A program made the translations under genes and the position numbers. This document shows, one piece after another, positions 7,618 to 12,292 of a DNA stretch of 12,292 nucleotides (positions are counted from its first letter, which is position 1; every line of letters begins with the position of its first letter). A model generated the notes under the pieces. It was not told the origin of the DNA and did not search any database. It was given only the letters and a program-made list of their open reading frames with translations. Origin of the DNA: Chloroflexota bacterium (GTDB lineage: Bacteria > Chloroflexota > Anaerolineae > CG2-30-64-16); contig JAKPQT010000389.1 of NCBI GenBank assembly GCA_029555885.1, positions 1-12,292 on the forward strand, written 5' to 3'.

Positions 7618-8718
7618 ATGCCGACCGTCAAGCCCGCGCCCCTGCTCTGCAAGCCCGACTTCCCGGAGGCCGCCGCGCGCTGGGAGGCGTACCTGGCCGG
7701 CGACCTCATCGACCGCCCCGTCGTCTGCGTGACCGCGCCGCGGCCGGGCGCCGGCGTCCCCGCGCCCTGGCAGCACTACGGCTACCGGGAGCGGGTGTTC
7801 GACGACATCGACGGGCTGCTCGACCGGGTCCTGGCGCACGCGGAGGCCACGTTCTACGGCGGCGAGGCCATCCCCGCGTTCCTTCCTAGCATCGCGGCCG
7901 ACGAGATTGCCGTCTTCACGGGCGCGGAACTGCGCTGGAGCCCCGACTCGCCCGACACGAACTGGGCCGTGCCCTACGTGGAGGACTGGGAAGCTGCGCT
8001 GCCCCTGCGGCTGCACGAGGACGGTCCCATGTGGCAGCGGATGCTCGCGCTGGTCCGCCGCGCGGCGGAGCGTCTGGCCGGCAGGATGCTCATCCAGCCC
8101 CTCGATTGGCACACCAACATGGACCTCCTCTCCGCCATCCGCGGGCCGCAGCGCCTGTGCCTGGACCTGTTGGAGCGACCGGAGTTGATCGACCGGGCGA
8201 TGACCAGCGCCCGCAGCCTGTTCCCCATTCTGTGGGACGCCATCCGCACGGCCGGCCGCATGGACGAGTGGGGCTACACGCAGGGGCTCTACTCGCCGAC
8301 CGGCACCTCGAACCTCGCGTGCGACTTCGCCGCGCTCATCGGCCCGCGCATGTTCCGGCGCTGGGTGCTGCCCGCGCTGGAGGAAGAAGCCGCGCTCGTG
8401 GGGCACGCATATTTCCATTGGGATGGTCCCGACGCGCTCAAGCACATGCCCGACCTCCTCGCCAGCCCGTACTTTCACACCATCGGGTACGTGCCCGGCA
8501 AGATTGCCGTGGATGGCAGCGGCGACCGGCATCCCAGGTACATCGCCCTGTACCAGGCCATCCAGGCCGCGGGCAAGTCCGTCCACGTCTGGGGCACGCC
8601 CGACGAGCTGATGTATATGCACCGCCACCTGCGGCCCGAAAAGACCCTATACACCACCACCGTCACTACTCAGGCTGAAGCGGAGGCGCTGCTCGACTGG
8701 TTCACCCGCCACACATAG
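7618..8718 (+). CDS. Uroporphyrinogen-decarboxylase-like (URO-D/MtaA-type) protein
   Basis: A 366-residue soluble protein of the URO-D/methylcobamide-methyltransferase fold (TIM-barrel). Relatives decarboxylate uroporphyrinogen or move methyl groups to and from corrinoids. Recognisable segments are PLDWHTNMDLLSAIRGPQRL (161-180), LERPELIDRAM (185-195), the family-like CDFAALIGPRMFRRWVLP (235-252), HWDGPDALKHMPDLL (267-281) and IGYVPGKIAVDG (289-300). The conserved arginine pair of true HemE near the N-terminus is not apparent, so this is a paralogous enzyme of unknown substrate. The start at 7618 was chosen because the longer open frame runs through the 9-nt repeat and because GGAG lies at 7610-7613, although that spacing (4 nt) is short. 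No corrinoid protein or methyltransferase activator gene is adjacent. It is transcribed divergently from the SLC13 gene, and whether they share a pathway is unknown. Confidence 0.88.
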   Translation: MPTVKPAPLLCKPDFPEAAARWEAYLAGDLIDRPVVCVTAPRPGAGVPAPWQHYGYRERVFDDIDGLLDRVLAHAEATFYGGEAIPAFLPSIAADEIAVFTGAELRWSPDSPDTNWAVPYVEDWEAALPLRLHEDGPMWQRMLALVRRAAERLAGRMLIQPLDWHTNMDLLSAIRGPQRLCLDLLERPELIDRAMTSARSLFPILWDAIRTAGRMDEWGYTQGLYSPTGTSNLACDFAALIGPRMFRRWVLPALEEEAALVGHAYFHWDGPDALKHMPDLLASPYFHTIGYVPGKIAVDGSGDRHPRYIALYQAIQAAGKSVHVWGTPDELMYMHRHLRPEKTLYTTTVTTQAEAEALLDWFTRHT

Positions 8719-8725
8719 CCTGGCC

Positions 8726-8751
8726 CCTTGTGCGTGTGGACGGGCACAAGG
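8726..8751 (+). terminator. Stem-loop just after the URO-D-like gene
   Basis: CCTTGTGC (8726-8733) and GCACAAGG (8744-8751) form a perfect 8-bp stem with a 10-nt loop. CCTG (8719-8722) and CAGG (8754-8757) can extend it past an internal loop. It begins 7 nt after the stop codon. There is no T-tract, so it may stabilise the 3' end or be a weak terminator. Confidence 0.45.
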
Positions 8752-8945
8752 CTCAGGCCACACGGCGTCTTTCGCGTGCCCAATCAGTTAGCCCCCAACT
8801 GAATCGGCCAGTTGGCCTACGAATAACTCGTCCACCTGCCCCATGCGCACGTGCGTGCCCAGGTGTAGGCTACAGGCAAACATCAACCAGACATCAACCC
8901 GGTCGGTCCGACCGGCGGAGCGAGAAACCGCAAAGGAGGCTTGCG
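8752..8945 (+). other. Non-coding leader region with inverted repeats
   Basis: No gene is supported here. CCAACTG (8795-8801) and CAGTTGG (8809-8815) form a 7-bp stem with a 7-nt loop. ACATCAACC occurs twice (8879-8887, 8890-8898). CCGGTCGG-T-CCGACCGG (8899-8915) is a perfect inverted repeat about 30 nt before the small ORF at 8946, either an operator-like site or a hairpin in its mRNA leader. I find no -35/-10 pair with standard spacing. Confidence 0.5.
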
Positions 8946-9170
8946 ATGTTTGCCCTGTACGATCTGGACACAGCCATGAACGAGTATCAGCAAAAGCTGC
9001 GCACGGCAGAAGAAGGCCGCCGGGCCAGCAAGTTCGAGCAGCGATACGCCCGGAAGCTCGCGCGGCAGGTCGCCCGGTTGGCCGGGCTGGCTGCTGCTGA
9101 CCGCCCTGGGTCTCAAATAAGCCCGCATACTGCAGAGGGCTGGCACCGAAGTCGGGGCCTGACCGGATAA
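8946..9170 (+). CDS. Small hypothetical protein with a very strong ribosome binding site
   Basis: A 74-codon ORF starting MFALYDLDTAMNEYQQKL, whose ATG follows AAAGGAGG (8932-8939) by 6 nt, the best Shine-Dalgarno in the window along with that of the PII-like gene. Residues 1-47 look like a real soluble protein: an acidic/aromatic start, then a highly charged amphipathic helix rich in Arg, Lys, Glu and Gln. The last ~25 residues look random. Reading the +1 frame from about 9082 gives a short hydrophobic end, W-L-L-L-T-A-L-G-L-K, then TAA at 9118-9120, so the natural product may be about 57 residues with a one-base error or lesion in the GGCCGGGCTGG run. No family recognised. It stands alone, far from promoters I can define. 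Confidence 0.5.
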   Translation: MFALYDLDTAMNEYQQKLRTAEEGRRASKFEQRYARKLARQVARLAGLAAADRPGSQISPHTAEGWHRSRGLTG

Positions 9171-9482
9171 CGGCGGCACACATCGCCGCCTCAGCCGGCC
9201 AATGCCCCGACTCCTGCATTAAGGACCCATGCCCATTCCGCCCGGCCGGCCGCTTGACGCCGCATATCCCCAACGGTATACTGGCATGGTCGGCCAACCA
9301 CAGCGCGCGGCTGCTCGTCGCATTTCTGGAGGCCTGGCCGACCAAGTGAGGACTTAACCAGAACGCGCCGATGATCGCCATCGACCGCAAGTTCGGCTAT
9401 GTCGAGACCTCCGGCGTCGCGCTGCTGCAGAAGGTGCTGGGCGAGCACGAGCCGACAGATGACAAAGACGGAAGGTTCCCTC
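9171..9482 (+). other. Intergenic region with hairpin, promoter and gene-like fragments
   Basis: GGCGGC (9172-9177) and GCCGCC (9185-9190) form a 6-bp hairpin with a 7-nt loop right after the small ORF, without a T-run. The promoter candidate at 9254-9282 follows. Two short frames that look like protein-coding remnants, 9251-9349 and 9372-9491, lie between that promoter and the GNAT gene. I do not recognise either. Confidence 0.5.
9254..9282 (+). promoter_or_regulatory. Strong sigma70-type promoter for the GNAT-serine hydrolase operon
   Basis: TTGACG (9254-9259), exactly 17 bp, then TATACT (9277-9282). Each hexamer differs from consensus at one position. The start point would be near 9289, giving an unusually long leader of about 190 nt to the GNAT ATG at 9483, with room for a short upstream ORF. 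Confidence 0.7.
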
Positions 9483-9491
9483 ATGCTTGAC
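9372..9491 (+). pseudogene. 39-codon fragment, possible gene remnant or leader peptide
   Basis: This frame begins MIAIDRKFGYVETSGVALLQ and ends in TGA at 9489-9491, overlapping the GNAT start by 9 bp. Its composition resembles a genuine protein C-terminus more than random GC-rich DNA, yet it lacks a clear Shine-Dalgarno. The frame 9251-9349, ending LLVAFLEAWPTK, looks similar in style and stops 22 nt earlier. The two could be pieces of one decayed gene, or leader ORFs of the operon. No family recognised. Confidence 0.2.
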
Positions 9492-10061
9492 CAGCCCACC
9501 CTCCACACGCCGCGCCTCTTGCTGCGACCGTTAACCCTGGCCGATGCAGCGGACGTGCAGCGGCTGGCCGGCGCGCGGGAGATCGCGTCCACGACGGCCG
9601 TCATCCCGCATCCCTACGAGGACGGCATGGCCGAGGAATGGATCAGCACCCACGCGCCCGCACTGGCGGAAGGCAGGAGCATAACCTACGCCATCACCCT
9701 TGCGGAAACGGGCGATCTCTGCGGCGCTATCGGCCTGTCCCTCACCCCGGAACATCAACGCGCAGAGCTGGGCTACTGGGTCGGCGTGCCCTACTGGGGC
9801 CGGGGCTACTGCACCGAGGCCGCGCTAGCCGTGCGGGATCTGGGCTTTAGCGAGCTAGGGCTGCACCGCGTCGAGGCGGTCCACCTGGCGCGCAACCCCG
9901 CGTCCGGCCGGGTGATGCAGAAGATCGGCATGCGTCACGAGGGCACGCTGCGCGAGCACGTGCTGAAATGGGGCGTGTTCGAGACAATCGAGTGTTATGC
10001 GATCCTGCGCAGCGAGTGGCCGGCAGGCAGGGCTGGCCCGCGACAGGAGGAGGCTCCATGA
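9483..10061 (+). CDS. GNAT-family N-acetyltransferase, RimJ/RimL type
   Basis: A 192-residue cytoplasmic acetyltransferase using acetyl-CoA. The family layout is clear: TPRLLLRPLTLADAADV at the N-terminus, AELGYWVGVPYWGRGYCTEA (94-113) with the acetyl-CoA pyrophosphate loop GRGYCTE, then HRVEAVHLARNPASGRVMQK (128-147) with the usual Asn...Ser pair, IGMRHEGTLREHV, and a closing VFETIECYAIL strand. The start at 9483 has GGAAGG 7 nt upstream. An in-frame ATG at 9459 lacks a ribosome binding site. The last ~15 residues are a low-complexity tail. Its stop overlaps the next start (ATGA, 4 bp), so the two proteins are made together. The family acetylates protein N-termini, amino groups of antibiotics or small metabolites. 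The substrate here cannot be read from the sequence. Confidence 0.93.
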   Translation: MLDQPTLHTPRLLLRPLTLADAADVQRLAGAREIASTTAVIPHPYEDGMAEEWISTHAPALAEGRSITYAITLAETGDLCGAIGLSLTPEHQRAELGYWVGVPYWGRGYCTEAALAVRDLGFSELGLHRVEAVHLARNPASGRVMQKIGMRHEGTLREHVLKWGVFETIECYAILRSEWPAGRAGPRQEEAP

Positions 10062-11191
10062 CTGGCATTGCTAAGGATGATATCGACTACTATCCCCCGC
10101 CCGAATCACAGGGCGGCTGGCGCAGGGCGGATGAGCCGGACGCAGCACGCGCCAGAGCCGGGGTGGACCTGGCGCGGCTTGCGGCCGCGCGCGCATGGAA
10201 TGTGCAATTCGGCGTGCCCACCTCGCTGGTCATCATCCGCCGGGGCTACCTGGTGGCCGAATGGCACGAACACGGCGCGGACGCGCGGACGTGCTACAAC
10301 ATCCACTCGTGCAGCAAGTCCTTCACCGGCACAGCCTACGGCATCCTGTTCGAGATGGCGCGGCGCGGAGAGCTGCCCGGCGACATCGGGCTCGACACGC
10401 CGGCCTACGCCCACATCCCGGAGGGCTACCCGCTCAGCGACGGGCGCAAGGCGCAGATTACGCTGCGCCACCTGCTGTCGATGAGCTCGAACATCCCGGG
10501 AGAGGACGCGGGCCTGTACGGCGTGCAAACCGCCGCAGACGTCAACCCCTTCGACGCTGCGCTGGGCCACCAACCGCTCAACCAGACCCGGCGCGGCCCG
10601 GCCGGCGACCTCTGGGCCGGTAAGCTCACGGGCGCGCCGGGCACGCGCTGGGAGTACAGCGACCCCGGTTTCGCGCACCTGGCGCTCGCGTTCTGGCACA
10701 TCACGGGACAGGAAGTGGCAGCCTTCATGCAGGCCCGCGTCATCGACCCTATCGGCATCGAGAGCCTCACCTGGGACACCATGGGGCTCGACGACGGCCG
10801 CACCGGCGTCCATACGATGCCCTTCTCCGGCGTCCACGTGACTGCGCGGGAGCTGGCCCGCTTCGGCTACCTGATGCTGCGCGGCGGCCGGTGGGCGGGC
10901 CGCGAGCTCGTTCCCGCGTGGTGGCTGGACCTGTGCACGCGCACCTCGCAGCGGATGAACCCGCGCTATGGACTGACCTGGTGGGTCAACACCGCAGGCA
11001 CGCTCTGGTCCATGGCCCCGCGCGATGCGTTCAGCGCGCTGGGCTACAACATGAATATGTGTGCGGTGATCCCCTCGCTCGACCTCGTGGTCGTGCGAAC
11101 CGGGCTGGGCCCGACCGACAGCGCGGAAAACATCACCCCGCCGCTCTTCGCCGCGATCATGGAGAGTCTGATAAGCAAAGACGGCGTTTGA
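10058..11191 (+). CDS. Beta-lactamase-family serine hydrolase (class C/PBP fold)
   Basis: A 377-residue serine hydrolase of the beta-lactamase/penicillin-binding/esterase fold. The nucleophile motif S-x-x-K is S84-C-S-K87 in CYNIHSCSKSFTGTAYG. The second motif is Y200-S-D202 in WEYSDPGFAHLALA. The usual late motif region appears as SALGYNMNMCAVIP followed by LDLVVVRTG, so the common K/H-x-G triad is replaced by G-Y-N-M-N. It starts directly with soluble sequence (MTGIAKDDIDYYPPPESQGG) and has no signal peptide, so it is probably cytoplasmic and unlikely to be a periplasmic beta-lactamase. The start at 10058 is fixed by the ATGA overlap with the GNAT gene and by GGAGGAGG 5 nt upstream. Relatives include esterases, aminohydrolases and D-aminopeptidases. 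Substrate unknown. Confidence 0.93.
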   Translation: MTGIAKDDIDYYPPPESQGGWRRADEPDAARARAGVDLARLAAARAWNVQFGVPTSLVIIRRGYLVAEWHEHGADARTCYNIHSCSKSFTGTAYGILFEMARRGELPGDIGLDTPAYAHIPEGYPLSDGRKAQITLRHLLSMSSNIPGEDAGLYGVQTAADVNPFDAALGHQPLNQTRRGPAGDLWAGKLTGAPGTRWEYSDPGFAHLALAFWHITGQEVAAFMQARVIDPIGIESLTWDTMGLDDGRTGVHTMPFSGVHVTARELARFGYLMLRGGRWAGRELVPAWWLDLCTRTSQRMNPRYGLTWWVNTAGTLWSMAPRDAFSALGYNMNMCAVIPSLDLVVVRTGLGPTDSAENITPPLFAAIMESLISKDGV

Positions 11192-11216
11192 CATTTCGCC
11201 TTCCGGCTGGTATCAT
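11188..11216 (+). promoter_or_regulatory. Near-consensus sigma70 promoter over the stop codon of the serine hydrolase gene
   Basis: A perfect TTGACA (11188-11193, which includes the TGA stop of the upstream gene), exactly 17 bp, then TATCAT (11211-11216, five of six consensus bases). Transcription should start near 11223. This is the best promoter in the window. No protein gene begins within 340 bp downstream of it. Confidence 0.7.
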
Positions 11217-11222
11217 CCACCT

Positions 11223-11371
11223 TCGTTTCGATTGTATCATTGGTATGTAAGCATTTATTGTCGATTGGCGGTTGTAATGGTGGTTGTTCCGGCTGAGGCC
11301 GCGGCCCTGCATTCCTGGTCGCAAGATAGAGATTCGTTACGCCAGCCGCGGTCGACCGCGGCTGGCGTTTT
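11223..11371 (+). ncRNA. Candidate small RNA or terminated leader of about 150 nt
   Basis: The interval runs from the predicted start of the 11188-11216 promoter to the T-run of the 11339-11371 terminator. Its first 60 nt are AT-richer than the surrounding genes. It contains a degenerate 12-nt direct repeat, GGCGGTTGTAAT and GGTGGTTGTTCC (11267-11290), and a GGCCGCGGCC palindrome (11297-11306) that could pair with the GCCGCGG core of the terminator arm, as an antiterminator would. I see no ORF with a ribosome binding site. It matches no RNA family that I recognise. It could be a free small RNA or an attenuated leader of the acyltransferase gene. Confidence 0.4.
11339..11371 (+). terminator. 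Rho-independent terminator: 30-bp perfect palindrome plus TTTT
   Basis: Bases 11339-11368 are a perfect palindrome: left arm ACGCCAGCCGCGG, centre TCGA, right arm CCGCGGCTGGCGT. As RNA this is a 13-bp GC-rich hairpin with a 4-nt loop, followed by TTTT (11368-11371, the first T being shared with the stem). It would end transcripts from the promoter at 11188 and read-through from the serine hydrolase operon. Confidence 0.75.
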
Positions 11372-11475
11372 CGCGCGCTGATTCGGCGGCTCGTAAGCCG
11401 AAAGTTAACCGGACGCTTGTACACTCCGGAACAGATGATGCAACTCCAAGGCTCGCGCTCGTCGTAGCATTTGCT

Positions 11476-11557
11476 CCGGCGCGGCACATAGTGCAGGCTG
11501 TGGCCGGTTCCCTTGCGGGAGCCCGGCACGGCGGAGCCTGCCCGGGTGCCGCGCCGG
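11476..11557. ncRNA. 82-nt rod-like imperfect hairpin, unidentified structured element
   Basis: CCGGCGCGGCAC (11476-11487) pairs perfectly with GTGCCGCGCCGG (11546-11557). Inside, GCAGGCT (11493-11499) pairs with AGCCTGC (11535-11541), GCCGG (11503-11507) with CCGGC (11523-11527), and TCCC (11509-11512) with GGGA (11517-11520) around a TTGC loop. About 28 pairs nest in register, giving a long rod with small internal loops. It ends 11 nt before the acyltransferase ATG. It does not resemble 4.5S RNA, 6S RNA or a known riboswitch that I can recall. Strand is undetermined: a structured leader, an independent RNA or a hairpin-type mobile repeat all remain possible. Confidence 0.5.
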
Positions 11558-11568
11558 CATCGTCATCC

Positions 11569-12292
11569 ATGACCCAATCAACTCATTACCCATCCGAAGA
11601 TCGTTCTGGCCGGTCTCGGCTGTGGCTTTCGCCACAGCACACCGAGCCAGGGGCCGGTCTCTCGCTCTATCTCAGCCGCCAGGCCAGCAGCCTGCCGCGT
11701 TACGTGCTCGAACAACTCCTGTATGCCGTCGCCGGCTGGATTCCGACGGTCATCGGGATCGGCGTCCGGGCGATCCTGTACCGGCTGATCCTGCGCATGG
11801 ACGGCATCGCAGCCATCGAGAACGGCGTGCGGCTGCGCTTTGCGGACCGCATCCGTCTCGGCCGGAACGTCTATCTCGACCACGGGGTTTACCTGCACGC
11901 CTGCCCTGCGGGCATCGAGATCGGCGACCGCTCCTTCGTGATGCACAACGCGGTCCTGCACGTCTACAACTTCCGAGACCTGCCGCACGCCTTCATTCGC
12001 ATCGGCCGCGACAGCCTGATCGGCGAGATGAACGTGCTGCGCGGACAGGGCGGCATCACCGTGGGCGACCGGGTCTACACCGCGCCGCTCGTGCAGATGC
12101 TCGCGGTCAACCACGTCTATGACGACCCGTCCCGCCCGATGGTCGACCAGGGCATCACTGCGGAAGGCATCAAGGTCGAGGACGATGTCTGGATCGGCGC
12201 CGGTGCGATCATCACGGACGGCGTGTGCATCGGCCGCGGGGCGGTCGTCGCAGCCGGCGCGGTCGTCACGGCTGACGTGCCGCCCCACACCG
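11569..12292 (+). CDS. Left-handed beta-helix (hexapeptide) acyltransferase, 3' end cut by window
   Basis: 241 codons are present and the frame is still open at the window edge. After a polar N-terminus (1-42) there is a hydrophobic/amphipathic helix region (about 45-78), then a typical hexapeptide-repeat beta-helix: [65 protein letters not shown], the likely catalytic histidine H182 in [13 protein letters not shown], and then [20 protein letters not shown] and [20 protein letters not shown]. This is the pattern of colanic-acid/maltose/serine O-acetyltransferases, which use acyl-CoA to modify sugars in surface polysaccharides. The start is uncertain: the ATG at 11569 has no Shine-Dalgarno and sits beside the rod-like hairpin. 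The antisense frame over it is only a shadow. Confidence 0.9.
   Translation, partial: MTQSTHYPSEDRSGRSRLWLSPQHTEPGAGLSLYLSRQASSLPRYVLEQLLYAVAGWIPTVIGIGVRAILYRLILRMDGIAAIENGVRLRFADRIRLGRNVYLDHGVYLHACPAGIEIGDRSFVMHNAVLHVYNFRDLPHAFIRIGRDSLIGEMNVLRGQGGITVGDRVYTAPLVQMLAVNHVYDDPSRPMVDQGITAEGIKVEDDVWIGAGAIITDGVCIGRGAVVAAGAVVTADVPPHT

Noticed and set aside
7378..8628. Upstream extension of the permease frame on the minus strand (over 400 extra codons)
   Set aside because: It runs antisense through the URO-D-like gene and has no family features. The start at 7377 has a ribosome binding site and the normal N-terminus.
10058..11191. Antibiotic-resistance beta-lactamase
   Set aside because: There is no signal peptide, the third motif is altered, and the gene is coupled to a GNAT. 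The fold is shared by many esterases and peptidases.
10106..11194. Minus-strand open frame of about 360 codons over the serine hydrolase gene
   Set aside because: It is Arg/His/Asp-rich shadow sequence. The plus strand has S-x-x-K and Y-S-D motifs in the right order.
11044..11529. Minus-strand frame of 161 codons covering the non-coding region before the acyltransferase
   Set aside because: It crosses the terminator palindrome and the end of the serine hydrolase gene, lacks a ribosome binding site and has no recognisable domain.
11476..11557. Rod-like hairpin considered as signal recognition particle (4.5S) RNA, RNase P RNA or tRNA
   Set aside because: It lacks the conserved 4.5S apical motif with the GGAA loop, any RNase P core sequence and any cloverleaf or T-loop pattern.
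11578..12288. Minus-strand open frame of about 236 codons over the acyltransferase
   Set aside because: It is an antisense shadow. The plus-strand frame shows regular hexapeptide repeats and simply runs off the window edge.

Overview
The window is a GC-rich, densely coded bacterial chromosome segment with no rRNA, tRNA, CRISPR array or transposase that I can see. Alanine-rich lipoproteins with an RNQL...LRLE core, a MacB-type ABC pair, a long SLC13 permease carrying RCK_C domains and a URO-D-like enzyme together suggest an environmental Chloroflexota (Anaerolineae/Caldilinea-like) genome. That assignment is an inference from gene style, not from a marker gene.

Layout. (1) 1-3072, + strand: the end of a MacB-like efflux operon. 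An ATPase cut by the window edge just after Walker A overlaps an FtsX/MacB permease, which is followed by two full-length paralogous lipoproteins. (2) 3096-4085, - strand: a D-Ala-D-Ala-ligase-like ATP-grasp enzyme, convergent with the lipoproteins. (3) 4200-5557, + strand: a two-gene operon of a small PII-like protein overlapping a Na+/Ca2+-exchanger-family (CaCA) membrane protein. (4) 5596-7377, - strand: an SLC13/DASS permease with two internal RCK_C (TrkA_C) domains, convergent with the exchanger. (5) 7618-8718, + strand: a URO-D-like protein, divergent from the permease across a 240-bp region with overlapping promoter signals. (6) 8719-9482: a mostly non-coding stretch holding one small ORF with a very strong ribosome binding site, several inverted repeats, a good sigma70-type promoter and coding-looking fragments. 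(7) 9483-11191, + strand: a RimJ/RimL-type GNAT acetyltransferase translationally coupled (ATGA) to a beta-lactamase-family serine hydrolase. (8) 11192-11568: no protein gene recognised, but a near-consensus promoter, a 30-bp perfect palindrome ending in TTTT, and a separate 82-nt rod-like hairpin. (9) 11569-end, + strand: a left-handed beta-helix acyltransferase cut by the window edge.

Three promoters share one style: a TTGAC-like -35 box, exactly 17 bp, then TATCAT or TATACT (7471-7499, 9254-9282, 11188-11216). The third overlaps the stop codon of the serine hydrolase and, with the palindrome 120 bp downstream, delimits a roughly 150-nt transcript without a recognisable gene. That unit and the PII-like/exchanger pair are the two most interesting items. 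The paired lipoproteins next to a MacB-type exporter come next. No classical defence or mobile system is visible.
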